Shown: in pieces, positions 49,858 to 63,886 of the stretch
Layout of the letters: the number at the start of each line of letters is the position of its first letter
Position numbering within the stretch: position 1 is the first letter of the stretch
Origin: Daucus carota subsp. sativus
Taxonomy: Eukaryota > Streptophyta > Magnoliopsida > Apiales > Apiaceae
Assembly: GCF_001625215.2 (NCBI RefSeq)
Contig: NC_030383.2
Span: 9,002,779 to 9,066,778, forward strand
Length of the DNA: 64,000 bases
Reading direction: 5' to 3'
The notes under the pieces: generated by a model
What the model saw: only the letters and a program-made list of their open reading frames with translations
Databases searched by the model: none
Told to the model about the DNA's origin: nothing
Translations under genes and position numbers: made by a program

Positions 49858-51640
49858 TTTGTTAATTACAAGCAAATTAAATAAATTATGAATGATTTCA
49901 TTTGAAATAATTTTAAATAATATATTATTATAAAATGTTTAAATATATTATCAATTATAATTTTTAACTTTTGAGTTGTCGAATGAAAAATGATATGTGA
50001 CTAAATATTAATATAAAATTGAGTAAAGTATATTTTGTGAACTTTTAGACACCACTTTCAATACTTCACTTCTAAAATCATCACATGCAATATCACACTT
50101 CTAATACCCTTTTGTTTGTTAACAACATTATTAATTATAGACCGCATAAATTGTACTGAGTTGTGAATTGTGATATTTTTAGAAGTGCAGTATTGGAAGT
50201 GATGGCTACTCATGTAGATATAAAATTTAATATATTAAAAAATATTTATTATATATTTTTCTAATACATGTTCAATTAAAATAGAAAGTTAAGATCAAGG
50301 ATTTATTATATTCAAATTATATTTCAAAAAACCGACCTTTCACTTATCTTTTAAAATAAATGTACTACCTAAATAAAATATGTTTATTAATATATAAAAA
50401 TATATTAATAATGAATATATGTTTTTTTTTGTTATCAAATAGCTATAAATAGTGAACTGTTAAAATTTAAAAATAAATATGTTTTAAGTTTCTTTTTACA
50501 ATTTTAATATTTAAAACAACTTACCAACCTTCCTACTACATTTTAATCACAATCACGGGAAAATTGTTTGACGGATAAATATATTGTTTTTTTTCAATAA
50601 TTTATTTTATACTCCCTCCGTCCCAAAATACTTTTTTTAATTTGTCTTTTATCATGTTTGCCTATCATTAATACTTTTAATTTCATATTAGTATTAAATA
50701 TAAAAATTTCATCGTACTAAAGTATTTATAAATACGAAACCAACAATATCACTCATGATTATATTTAGTCTTATAGATTAGACGTAAATTAATAATTTGT
50801 CTCATGTTATAAACAGTCTAACGTTTGAGAAAATCTTTTTGGCACGGAGGGATTAAATATATATTTGAATATAAAAATTTTATTATAAAAATCAAAAAAA
50901 TAAATTATGGGGGTCCAAAATCAAACTAGGGAAAGGATTCCATCTTAAAAAAAAGACAAAATAGAAATTTAGTAATTCTACGTAGTAATTCTGGTTTCAC
51001 CTATTCTTTAGCTAACGAAATTGCAGCTACTTAGAGTATCATGATTTTCAATCAACTGTATAACTATCAGGCATCAAGGGATCATGTAGAGTTTCACATT
51101 TCCCGTTCCTTGTCAATTCTGTCACGTTTCTGGTAATAGTATTAACCCTCCATGTTTAATTATCACATTTTGATATTAGTGGTACAAATATAATCAATTG
51201 TTTTATCATCAGGTTTCTTCTGCTGCTTGATTGATTATGTCGACATTATTGTTATGCATTATATCGTCCCTCTATTGGATTGTTTTTTGTTGATTATAAG
51301 TATCGTAGTTTCGACATTGCTCTTATAAATAAGTGTGACAGTGTAATTTATGAGGTACGAGTTGATTGGGGTGAATTTGTGTGCATAATGTTTCACGTCT
51401 ATGTTGGTAAAATTTTGATTCGGCTGACTCAATTGTATTGAATTCGTCAGCTATTTGAGAATTGTTACCAGTAAGAACAATTCCGTTCTTACTAGTTATG
51501 TTGCTGATTAATAAGAATTAATAATTTTTTGCACATGATTTGATTTGGTAATATGTAAGTTTCATTGGAAGTTTGTGTATGTGATGGGTATGAGTGTAAG
51601 CCTAATAAGTGACTGTGTTATGTAGATCTACATTGGGATC
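49858..51640. other. Spacer and upstream region of SEC6
   Basis: AT-rich, with a Stowaway-like MITE (50612-50852). The acceptor-like TGTGTTATGTAG directly before the SEC6 leader suggests a 5' UTR intron, whose first exon could lie near 51080-51130. No other gene. Confidence 0.5.
50612..50852. mobile_element. Stowaway-like MITE upstream of SEC6
   Basis: Starts CTCCCTCCGTCCCAAAATAC after TA and ends with the complement, GGCACGGAGGGA, followed by TTA. About 241 bp. The terminal match is good and the interior AT-rich. Confidence 0.75.
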
Positions 51641-54600
51641 ATGGCTGACGATCTAGCAGTCGAAGCCAAAGAAGCAGCAATGCGTGAGGTTGCCAAACTG
51701 TTGCCAACTCAAGAGATACTTGCGTCCATTGCTTCAATCAAGGCAGACTATATTACTCGTCAACAGGTACAAATTCAAATTCTAATAAATGTTTTTTGCC
51801 TCAATGCGAGAAAGTTATTTGCATATCTTTAGCTCGGGATGCTAACTGCTGGCTAGCCTTTTTTCCCCCTTGTGTTTTATGTGTTTGTAATATGTTCATG
51901 TATTGTACTGACTACAGATTCGGGCGTTGGGCATTGATATACTATTATGGATTGGGTAATTATCATCAGATATATATATGTCATAAGGAATTGAGTCCCT
52001 AATTTCACTGGTCACCACATAATACCTTCTTTACAGTGAGTCATACACTTTCATAGTTCCATTTTTGTGTTTATACCCCTACTAATTTAAAGTACATATA
52101 CCCAATGGCTGAAGGCAACTCTTCTCAGGAATTGCAAAAAAACAGAACATGTACATCTTAAAGGGACTGCCTTATACCAACTTGGTCAACTCATGTTTTG
52201 GAGGATGAACAATGTTTTACATATAAAGTTTATATATGTAATAACAGGGTACTTCAAAGATGAAAATTAGAAAATGGGATTCCAACCTAAACGCTTACTC
52301 AAATAACGACTCTATGTTTACACCCTGTACAAAATTAGTAATCTCATATAAACATCTGGCAAAAAAAAAAAAATCTCATATAAACATGAATTTTTAAAAT
52401 CATAGCTCTTAAGGCAGATTCATAAATAAGAAAATGGAGAAAGTAATATAATCCCTCCATCCCATTTTAATAGTCTTGTTTGTGAAATAAAAATGCCCAT
52501 AATACTTGTCATCTTCTTTACCCCATACCAATTTCAAACTAGTTCCAGTGTTGACTATCAATAACCCACACAACTTTCACAAATTACCAGGCAAATGACT
52601 CTTAAGTTTTAATATAATTGGTGAAAACTCAGTTGTATTCTTCTGTAGTTAATGCAATTATAATGAGTGAAATTGAGAACAAGGCATCACATTTAATATT
52701 TCTTAACATGTGAAATTTGCAAGCCATATTATTAAAATGGTATGGAAGGATAATAATTAGGTGGGTTTTTCTTAAACAACTATGCTAAACTCTTAGGTTG
52801 TTTCCACTTATAGTGAATGGAACGAAAATATAAACAAAATTTAAAGGAGAAATAAATGATGCAGTTTAGAATAGTGAACAAACATGAGAAAGTATAAAAT
52901 TTCCATGATGAAGTTTGTTGGGAAATGAGGAAGAAGGGGCGGGGTAGAGTTATAGTTTAAATTGTTAGGAAAGGAATAGAAGAAAACACACACACACACA
53001 CACACATACATTCCCCCAATGGTAAAGTACAAATCTCATTCCATTCTCTCGCAGTTTTATTTCATCCAACTAACACAACCATAGGCTTTATTGTGTTTTT
53101 GTCCTTCCTTGACAACCTTTTTGCTTTATTACCCGAATTCTCTATTTTTGTGCTTATACCCGTTACACCAGACATGACATGAGTATGTGTATGGGATCTG
53201 ATTCGGATTCTTCTTATTAAACCGGACACTTCACCTTGTAGCATCCCAGTTCAAATGAACATTAAGGTCTTGCAACTTGTTTATAGAGATCAAGGTCCAT
53301 GATTGACTTCTTTCTATGTTATTTTATTATTTTTATACTATAATTTAACATGTAATTAATTGTATGTGATTTATGTGCAGTAGACACTACTTTTATGAAT
53401 GTAAAATAAATCAGTCTATATAAATTTTTACTTGCATTAAGCTTAATTCCTGAGTCCTCGCCCCCGTGTCTAATTTCAGATACATTTCAAAGAATCCTAA
53501 TTATCATAAAGTACGAATCTGGCTCCCATCCACACCCTTGTCAGACATAGCCTTTTTATATGACCTTAAGTTTAACTTTTAGTTCTGGCATGTAATTCAA
53601 TAATTATTGTCATACTACAGTAAGGCGGTGATATGTTGTCTAGGTAGTTGTTTACATGTCTCGTACAAAACTTTGATCCATCTCAGTTACTTTTATATTA
53701 TGAAGCTGAGTGCATTATACAGAAGCGCTTTATGATATCTTTCATCGTCAAGGAATTTGACACCATGGGATTTTATGTCAGGCTAACGATGCACAACTTA
53801 GTGCAATGGTTGCTGAACAGGTAAATAACAAACCTATTGCAACACTTAGACAATTTTCAACATTTTTACTATAACTTATTTTTGGTTTATATGTCCTTGT
53901 TTTAGGTCGAAAAGGCACATGCTGGTCTGGACTCACTATCTTTGTCTCAGAATACAGTAAATCAGCTCCGTGAGAATTTTGCCACTATTCAGAAGTAGGT
54001 GTTCTAAGTGGCAGCTTGACAGTACTACATTTTCTTAAGAGATATGTATTTAACAATCTATCACCTGTTCTATCTCCAATTTTGATACCTTAAGTGCCCG
54101 CAAAATCGTAAAATTCAAAATGTGAAGTATAGCTGACTACATAGAAGGTTTATTTGTAAATACAAACAGCCATTATATTCTGAACTTTCATAATTTATAA
54201 TAATAAACTATAAGGGATGGCCAATCAGGCTAAATTCAAAGTAAGATTTCTTTTGTGGAGTGGAAGCATTATTGTTCGCAATACTTTTCTCAACTATGTG
54301 GCATGCTCAGACTAATCATGTGTTTCTTTTTGTTAATCAGGCTCTGTCAAGAATGCCAAACATTAATTGAAAATCATGACCAGATAAAGCTACTTAGCAA
54401 TGCAAGGAATAACTTGAATACAACTTTGAAGGTAGGCTTTTAGTTGTTCTTGTTTTACTTCTACACTGGTATAGCGTCTACTTTAAATTTGTATGTCTAG
54501 CTGATCCTGTCTATTCGTCTTAGAAGCTTGAATGTTTCCACAACTTTGCATGCTCTGTAAGGTCATAATTATAAGTTATATTTGAATTAATTAGGCTGCC

Positions 54601-57600
54601 TGTCGTGGCTGATATTAAACAGATTAACAAAAGTTAAGTAGTGACAGCTAGCACAAAATAAACCTCAATGTTTCTTTGGTATTCATTTAACATATATTCC
54701 CTTTGAAGGATATAGGTGGAATGATGTCCATATCTGTTGAAGCTGCTGCAGCAAGTGATTCTTTGAAAAATGACAAGGAACTCATAAACACATACGAGGT
54801 AGGAATATTATTTTATATTCAATAGTCGCCTACATATACACATACAAGTTAGATTCATGTTAATTTTATACAATAGTTGACCGTAGTTTAATACTTCACT
54901 TCATTGATAAAGCTTAACTAAACTGATGTACTTGTCTCAGAGGTTAACAGCTCTTGATGGAAAGCGGAGATTTGCATTAGCTGCAGCATCATCACACAAG
55001 GAAGAAGTTGGTAGACTAAGGTCAGCATAAGCTTTAACTATCCTCTCTCATCTTGAGAATCCCTCTTTGTTCCAATGGTGCTGTATACTACATTGTTGTT
55101 TATATTTGGAGTAGGGTTACCTTGTAAGCTATACATGATAGTACACCAGGCCTTCCTAGGGAAAAAAGGAGGCTGAACTATGAATATGTTTAGTTTCAGG
55201 TTAGTCCAATTAATAGATAATTTTATGTGATAAAAGCAGACACTAGCTAGGATGAGTGCAGTATAGGAAATCATTATGTAGAACACGCAACTTTTGTTGT
55301 CCCTTTACGAATATACCCATTCTCCACTTTTGGGGTTAGCAAGCAGTGCTTGTAAGAAACTGTGGCTAATATTAGTTTTTTGATAGGTGTGTAAGATAGT
55401 TTTTACCAGAGGAAAGCCCTGTTGATGTAGGGATTTGGCAGCAATATTGCATCTCCACTTAGTGCAGCTCTAAGTACTTGATCATTCTCACGCTACTAAC
55501 AAGTAACAATTGTTACTCTGTATAATGATTGAAGAAACTGCAGTTGAAATGTTCTTTTAGTACCTAATACCAGTATAAATTGAGAACCAAACACTGAACA
55601 CCATCAAGCCTTTCTACATCATTTTTGCTTTAAATTTACTGACTAGATAATGTTTAAAATGGTAATTGTAATTTGAATTTAAAAATCAGACATTCATACA
55701 CACACATATACAATAGTAATATTATATTAATTTAACTCACATATTATTAATCTTTGTATTTTATAGTTATACCCGATTCGACAAGTGTGTTACTTGTGAA
55801 TTTTTTATATATATTTGTGGCTTATTATTGTTTTTCAGCGAGTACTTTGAAGACGTAGATCGTACTTGGGAGTCATTTGACAAGATATTGTGGGGTCATA
55901 TATCCAACTTCTTCACACTTGCTAAAGAAAGGTTTCCAAATCAATTTCATGGTTAACAGTATTTGACTACTTTCTTGCAATAATATGATTATTAGCAGTA
56001 GCTATACATGTTAATGGCTTCTTTTAAATAATATCACATGACGTTCATATTATGTTAGTTCTATGTTTATATTAGTTTGACTATATCAGTTAGTGTGGAA
56101 AATGAGTTGTTGGGGGACACCAAGAGGAGAAACAAAAAATACAGAGCTTTAAAATTAAAGATTTGGAAGCATCATACGTAAAACATAGTCCAAACATGTA
56201 ATGAGTACAATACAACTAGATTGTTTATCTCCGAGATAATTTATTCTCTATCCTTGGAAATGATTTAAAAGGACCAAAGAAGAAGAATAACCATAATACC
56301 TATGTTATTTGGAAGTGAAGTGCCCAGGAGTGTACAATTCTGTCTTTTTATCTATTTAAAACAACCGAGGTATATATGGTCTATGGAGTATCCTGTGCTC
56401 CATGTAGTGATAAACTTCATGTCTATCTTTGCATGAGAGGGCTTGGTAGCAGCTGACAGCTGAATGCAAATGGATCAAGTCTCGTCTTATATTGTGTAAT
56501 TTCATTTTATTCTTTTAATGTTATTTTCTATTTATATTTTCATTTGTACTTATAATTTATGACAATATATCAGGGGCGTGAGCACAAAATAATGTGCAAA
56601 TGACTTAAATATAGAAGAATCTATTTTAAATATTTTCAGCAATATTCATGTTTCCAAAATAGGCATCATTGTTTCCTTTTTGCAGAACACTTTTCACTTC
56701 ACTGTATGATAGTACTAGTGGCCGTATTGGTGGCAATTACCCTATATTTTATTATTATCTTTTGTTTCTAAATTTTATAAGATTATTATAACTTGGTCAT
56801 TCATGGATTCTCTTAATAGTTGGTCAAAGAGACTATTATCTCACACATGTTTTACATAATGTTGAATTGAACTTGTTTATTGCTTAATGTAGACTAACAG
56901 TCGCCTTTGAATTTATTGCAGCCCACAAACACTTGTTCGTGCTTTGAGGTATGTGTGATTGGTATTGTTCTTTATGAACTATTACATTATTGTAGCCATG
57001 ACAAGCGTTTGACATCCACAATGCTTACATGTTAAATATTAGTTATTACTCGTTAGTGCTTATGTAATTGCACGATTATATCATTTTTGTATATATCTTA
57101 AATAATCTATTCAATTTTTATTGGTAAAAGTGCTATAATATTTTGTAAGATAATAGTTAATGACCATATACAATGAAATACAAATAAGGTTTTGAAAAAG
57201 AGATGTGAAATATAACGAAAAGACGTTGATGATCTGAAAAAAGAGAAAAGTATATGCAATAGTGCAGAATAAATTGAACTTAAATTTTAATAAATATAAA
57301 TATTTCAATTATCGAGACATGAAGCTAATGTGGAAAGATAAGCCGAGTGCGGTCTAAGTTCTAACAACATCCTTTTTTTTTTTTTTTTTGAGAATGAACA
57401 ACATCCTATCATTATATTCTAATATATAATTAGTATAAGGAACTTCAGGTGGTTTTGTTGTTAGGGGTAAAGTTGTCATATTATTCGATATTACTATTGA
57501 GTGAAGTGATTAACGTTCGATATGAAAATAAATTAAATTTTAGTGGAAAATCGAAAATTTTAAATTATTAAAAAACTTAAAAAATATATTTTATTAAGAT

Positions 57601-60600
57601 ATAAAAAAAAAGTTATGTGCATTGCACATGTTATAAGTTATAAGCTAATATATTTAATTGGCTCAAAGAAGTTATCGTCATAGGGTTCTGCAAAGCTTAA
57701 AGCTAAAAAAAAAAATCATATTAAAGACGAATAACTATATTATGCATCAACTTCTTTCACTAAGAGGGGTGTATTGGATTGGAATTTTAAAGCATTTTTT
57801 TGCATTCATGAAATCCGAGGGTATTTGATTGGGATTGTTTGAAATCCATTAAAATCTTGAGGTATTCAATTGGGATTTCAAATTATGCTACAAAATCTGG
57901 TGGTATTCAATTGGGATTTTAGATTATGCTTTAAAATCCGATGGTATTCAACTGGGATTGTTTAAAATCCATTAAAATCTGATGGTATTCAAAAGCTGAT
58001 GGATTTTTTTGCATTTCATAAAATGATGGATTTTGTGGCATTCTTCAGTGTATTTTAAGTTTTTTGAAATCCCATCAAAATCAATGGGATTTTGACATTT
58101 TATCAAGAATCCGCACAAAATCAAAATCAGACACAATTTATTAAAATCCATAGACTAAAAACAATCCATTAAAATCCCAATCGAATACACCCCTCTAAGA
58201 TACAACAAATCAAATCACATTCATTGTAATATTTCCTTACGTAAACTTACTTTATATTTAATATACAAATAATCAATTAATATGATTAACAACATAAAAA
58301 TATTTCTACACCTGACAATAAATAAAATTAAAAACATTATTGGAAGAGTACAAATATACACTCATCAGTACAATAAAATAGTAATAACATTAAATAACCC
58401 TTGCATGGCCCTGGAGGGGGTAAAATCTAGTGATATATACAGAGCACATAATCTATGTTTCAGTTTTTTTTTTCTTGCAAAATATTTTAGTTATAAGTTA
58501 TGACATGTCAGTCGATGTTTTATTCCCTTGTTTTCTGTTTTCTGTTTTCCATTTTAGCGTTGTTGAGATGCAAGAAATACTCGATCAACAACTTGCTGAG
58601 GAAGCTGTTGAGGCTGAAGGAGATGGTGCAATGGCATCACTTGCTAGTACTCGTGGTGCTTCCAAGTATAAATTTTCATTTCATTTGTACAGAAAATTAC
58701 TGATGATTCCCTAATAGGGCACACACTAGTAGTCTTCGTTTATGAAATTGAAATAGTAGTATTACTTAGAAATACAATGCACCTTCTATTGTCCATATTG
58801 TATATCAAATTGGAAGATGTTAACAATGGCATGTCTTTCTGTCTGCAGAAGATTTACTTCATCAATGACCTCATCTAGAAATCTTACTAAACAGAAGCAG
58901 AAAGTAGGAAAATGCTACAAAGATAGGTGTTACGACGAAATAAGAAAGTCTGTGGAAGCACGGTTTAATATACTGCTTACAGAAGTACTACCCCACAATA
59001 ATAACTACTACTATTCTTCGTGCTTCCACATTTGTTAGATTCTGACTGTATTATCTGTATCAGCTAGGGTTCGAAGATCTAAAAGCAGCCATAGAGGAGG
59101 CTAAAGCGGTATGTATATTATATTTAGCAATTCTTTATTTAGTTCTCCCGCACTATGTTTTAAAGAAAGCTCCATAAAAAATTGAAACATTTATATATAT
59201 ATGATAAGACTTTGGACTTAAGACATTAGACACAGCATAATTTTTTTTGTTTGGGATGAGTAAACAATCTTAAATTAGATATTAATAGAAATGATAATAA
59301 ATATCTCAAACTGTATATCTCTATTCCAAATACAGCATGTCCAAAGAAATTTAAGCAAGGAATTAGTGAAGTAATACCTCCAAAAGCCCAGCATGTCAAA
59401 GTCGTGCATGTTCCATAAACCATGTCTGAAAATAGCACCTCTCAAGGCCTGTAGCCCCCGTGTGAGGCCCATGACAGTTGTGTATATGGGCTGTGGCGGA
59501 CACATAATTTTTTTAGGGGTCTGAAATAACATAATAAAAATGTTAGCAAACTTTTATTTAATTTTGTACTTAATTGAGAGACAAATATAATATAAGTGAA
59601 CAATTTTACAACTGAATCACATACACAATATTAAAAGGTAACCGTATTTGAAATTTAAAGTCTAATTACTTGTACATGTAATCTTATTTAATATAGAACC
59701 AGTCTCTGCTCTCAAAGTATAAGAATCACCATTAATCAAAGCATTAGCCAAAGATGAAATACAATTCAAATAGAGGGAAAGATCAAAACATTTTCAGATG
59801 ACAAAGGAATACATGTATAATTTGCAATAAAAAGCAAATAATTAACAAGCTTTGATGTTACTCTATGTTATCATCCTAAAACACACACAAAGTATACAGA
59901 ATCAATTACACACATTTATTCATCAATGGTCCTCTTACCCTAACCTAAGACTATAAACTTCTATCTAATCTTCTTCTTCGTATCAAGTTTGATACCTTAC
60001 ATTCTTTTTAATATGTATTGCAAGTAAGAATAACACTGAATATTAGTCTGCTGGAACTAGGAAAGTCGTCTATGGTCGCCAGCGGGGTTTGGGGGGACAA
60101 TGGACCCCCTAAATCCATTTCTGTGTGGGCTTACAACTTTGTGTTTTGCGTGGCCCTCGTTTGACAATACTTATAAACATTTCCAGACAATAATTATGAA
60201 TTCAACTTTAACAGGCTCATAAACTTGTATTGGTGCATAAAACTTGTTGTACCAATAACATTACAATTGTACACAAGTTCTTACAACTTTGCAATGAATA
60301 TTATTTCTTGGAAAACATACTTACAACCTAAATTTCACAAAATTTCAGATTGGGGAAGAACTTGGAGATGTGTATGATTATGTGGCTCCCTGTTTCCCTC
60401 CAAGGTTTGCAGTGCGATCCATTAGCTTTTTAGTTTATGTTATTTATTTATTTGCGTTGTTAATTTATCCAATATTTTACTTAATTAGAAAAATGGAAGG
60501 AAAAAAAACATAACCCGATTTAAAAATTTTAAATTTGCCCATAACATCAGGCATAAATTCTAATCCTGCATACAAGTAGATGTGTGCGTCCTTTAAATAA

Positions 60601-63600
60601 AACTCTTTCAGTATTTGAATTCTTAAATGAGGTAAGCCTGTTTTTTTATATCTAAATGTATTTAACTTTTTGAATTTGAATGTATCTGTTCCGGAATCAA
60701 CAAATTGAGTCTTACTTCTCCCTCTAAATATTTGCATATTTATAGTTAGTTATATTGTCTGACACTAGGGATTATGGGATGATGCATGCTGTTTCATCTT
60801 ATTATATGTATTTTATTAATATATCAAACTGAGGGAAATTCTAAATAGTGATAAGCTGAAACTATAGGATATGTACCTGAAAGTAGGGCAATCTCAACTT
60901 TTCCTTCAGAAGAATTGAAGACAAGGGGCACTAGAAACCTTAGCAGGCCCTGAAGCTATTTGTGCATGTTGGATCATAGGCCATTTTATGTTTTTGGGAT
61001 CATGATAATGACACATGATATATTACTGGACTAACCCTAATTCATGAGAAGATGAATGAACAAATGAGTGAAGTGTTGAAGTGCTCATTTGTAATAAAAG
61101 CCAGTCCTTGAGTGAACTGGGTAAATGGGAACTGGGAAATTTGGGAGTAGGGGTGGAGGGAGATTAAATTACTTCTGGTAAGTGGTAGATATAGACTCTC
61201 ATGAATATAACTAAAATACAATTTGCGGATTAATGTTAATTCTAATTTTTGTTTTGGGTGGAAAAAGACATTGTTAATTTAAGATTCTTTTCTTTCATAG
61301 AGATAGGAAAAAAAATGTTGACTTGCAACTTGAAATTATTAGTGCAGTTTGTTATGTTTTAGAATTTCAAGCTATGCTGGACTTACTATCAAAAGCATCA
61401 TGTGATGTACAGAAATGATCTGTAACGTCATCTAACACCATATCTAGAGAACACCATATAGTTAGAGCTTGTGCACTACATTTAGCACCATAATTTTTAA
61501 ATGTCTTTTTTCCTTATATTATTATTTTATAGGTATGAAATTTTTCAGCTTTTGGTAAATCTCTATACTGAGAGGTTTATTCAGTGGTTGAGACTCCTTA
61601 GTGACCGGCCAGATGATCTGACAAATATAGAAATTTTAAAGGTAACATCTTGCATCATTAAAATCTTAGTCGCCTGATGTCCACTTGTAAACAGAATTTT
61701 TTTATATGAATAGAGATATTATGTCCTTATCCGGCTTTCGATCTTTTATATTAGTGCAGATTTTTCTACTATAAATGTCAATTTAAAGACAATTTTTCTT
61801 GCTAAATATATAAATCTTTATTGCTGTGGTCTTTGTGGTACAAGTCTGAATTAATACTGTTGCTTATTGTTCACTCCGATATATTTATTTCATTAGTTAT
61901 TCAGAAAGATACGTATTTGTTGACCAGATAACCGGTTGGATTGTTGAATACCAAGAAAGTCTAATTGAACTTGGTGTTGATGAGACTTTAGCTCAAGTTT
62001 GTTCTGAAAGTGGTTCTATGGATCCCCTGATGGACGCTTATGTTGAAAGAATGCAAGCCACAATGAAGGTAATGGCAAAGCATTAGACAGTATAGCAGTA
62101 AAATTATTCACTCTTTGGTGTTTAAATACACTTAGACTCTTTGTCATCTGTTCTTCTTCACCAGAAATGGTACTTAAATATACTTGAAGCTGATAAGGTA
62201 CAGCCACCGAGAGCGACAGATGAGGGGAGGCTATATACGCCAGCTGCTGTTGATTTGTTTAGAATACTTGGAGAGCAAGTTCAAATTGTTCGAGACAATA
62301 GCACGGATCTCATGTTATATAGAACTGCTTTGGCTATTATTGAGGCAAGTTCAGCTTACACCTTTTTTATGTAAAATTGCCAAGGAAACTCTATCCCGAC
62401 TGAAATGAAGGCTCTCTTACATCTCCTTATACAGTAATTATAAATTGATGAAATATACACGCGCGCGCGCGTGTGTGTGAATTAAATATTCAAATTAAGT
62501 TGCTAAAATCAGAGGTTGTGTAAGAAGAAAGATTCTTCATCCCGTTTTAGGTTTTGCTTCTGATCTACTCCACTCTATTAGTAAGACTTTAATGAATTTA
62601 AAGATATATTGCGTCATATAAAACAGCAAATCACTATCTTGAATATTTAGTAAACCTTAAGAAATAAATAGAGGTAGTAAGCTCCAATCGATTAAAAGAG
62701 TCTGTAGTTTTAAAAAAAAAGATTTTTAAAAAATTGTTTAGTTTACCAGACAGACTGCTTAGACCTTCTATGTTTCCTAAAACAGAGAGTCAGTTTAATC
62801 TGATTATATGAACACTAAATAAACTCTTCCACCTACCTCGTCGAAGTTCTGTAAGGAAGTACAATCAACGATGAGACAAGGGAAACTGGGGAAGTAATTA
62901 AAACCAAACCTGTATCTCTTATGTTGCTTAATGATTTTAAATCTTCAGATTATCAGAGGAAATATATAAATATTGTAATAAGGCTCGAGAATTGAAAATC
63001 TGAGACGCTTAATCTGCAACATAAAATTGAAGTGTCGGTTAACTGTTAATTTATCTTTGGTTTGACCAGTTGTTTAATATTTGATTAGTCGACAAGAATC
63101 CCCTTCCATCACAAATTTTGTTATCAGAAGTTTGTAGGTCAACACATATTCTGATATTCTCACTATTAAATCATAAAGGACTGAATTGTTGTTTTATGCT
63201 TTATTCTTTTAAGTCTAACTGTGTTTGCTTATGAGTTTAAGTTAGGGAGACTTTCATATCTCTAAGGTCTGTACGACTGTTATATAAAGTTCTTTTATTT
63301 CTCACTAATGATCTTCTGTCTTGGAAAACCTTGAACTGTGAACGCGATTTTGTGTCATGAACGACTAGTAAAGTTTACAAATAAATAAAGAATTTTTCCC
63401 ATTTTCTTGTACTTCCAGAGTCCTCAAATGGTGTCTTTATGTATATTGGAGATGCATGTATTTTATGTTACTTTCTTTTTTTTTTACCCTTGAGCCCAGA
63501 CACAGAGTCTGTTAAAGACATGATTTGAAAAAAACCCTTTGCTGCATACATCCTATTTCCAGAGTGGCGGGAAATTGGTCTCTCTTCTTTTTCTCCTCTC

Positions 63601-63886
63601 ACAGAAGCCTCCTCCAGTAGACTAATTTAAACTATAACTTGAAGTCCTATACCAACAAAACAAGAACGAATGTTGGATAGAAAACAACATATATCTTATT
63701 TTTTTAATTATCTGTTACCGGTAAGATTTGCTAACTTACATACAGAGACTTTTTAGTTCTGTGCATGATACCTTAACATGAATAAATCTTACAAAATCTC
63801 AGGTTCTGGATGATTTTCAAGCAGCTCAAAGGAAAAGACTGGAGGAACCTGCTTCTGAAATTGGTCTAGAACCTCTGTGTGCTATG
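51641..63886 (+). CDS. SEC6: Exocyst complex subunit SEC6 (5' two-thirds; runs off the window)
   Basis: Sixteen exons are visible: 51641-51766, 53782-53820, 53906-53994, 54341-54431, 54709-54798, 54941-55020, 55839-55931, 56922-56948, 58558-58665, 58849-58984, 59064-59108, 60349-60404, 61533-61641, 61928-62068, 62165-62344, 63803-63886. They give 498 residues, about two thirds of the roughly 750-residue plant protein. The last donor, ATG|GTCAGT, leads on past the edge. Landmarks: [100 protein letters not shown]6 helps tether secretory vesicles to the plasma membrane and acts in cytokinesis and pollen-tube growth. Exon 8 is only 27 bases. Intron 15 is GC-AG with the consensus donor GAG|GCAAGT; no GT donor keeps frame. 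At residue 212 Ser replaces the Arg I remember in RALRVVEMQE. The introns are long and hold several repeats. Confidence 0.95.
52340..52387 (+). mobile_element. Tail-only retro-insertion in SEC6 intron 1, 16-bp duplication
   Basis: AATCTCATATAAACAT occurs exactly at 52340-52355 and 52372-52387, flanking CTGGC plus eleven A. It is the cleanest case of this class in the window. Confidence 0.65.
52987..53006. repeat. (CA)10 microsatellite in SEC6 intron 1
   Basis: Ten CA units followed by TACA. Open frames through it on the minus strand are artefacts. Confidence 0.9.
57363..57406 (-). mobile_element. Tail-only retro-insertion in SEC6 intron 8, 10-bp duplication
   Basis: AACAACATCC occurs at 57363-57372 and 57397-57406. 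Between them lie 17 T and GAGAATG, which read CATTCTC plus an A-tail on the minus strand. Confidence 0.55.
57764..58195. mobile_element. Tourist-like element in SEC6 intron 8 with internal subrepeats
   Basis: The ends GAGGGGTGTATTGGATTGG and CCAATCGAATACACCCCTC are inverted repeats with one mismatch, flanked by TAA (57761-57763 and 58196-58198); a 5-bp CTAAG reading with slightly shorter ends is equally possible. The interior repeats GGTATTCAATTGGGATTTTA-type units several times. About 432 bp, non-coding. Confidence 0.75.
59488..60131. mobile_element. Possible TIR element in SEC6 intron 11
   Basis: The left side reads GTGGCGGACACATAATTTTT then TTAGGGGTC. The right side is roughly its complement, with GACCCCCTAAATCCATTTCTG then TGTGGG. 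Such GTGGCGGA...TTAGGGGGTC ends are common in plant dispersed repeats. The match is loose and the boundaries are approximate. Confidence 0.4.
62461..62478. repeat. (GC)5(GT)4 alternating purine-pyrimidine tract
   Basis: GCGCGCGCGC runs into GTGTGTGT, preceded by ACAC, inside SEC6 intron 15. It is a strong candidate for Z-DNA formation and rare in such AT-rich sequence. Confidence 0.85.

Noticed and set aside
59226..59532. Overlapping minus-strand frames in SEC6 intron 11
   Set aside because: Tryptophan- and leucine-rich but unlike any family known to me; probably transposon-derived noise.
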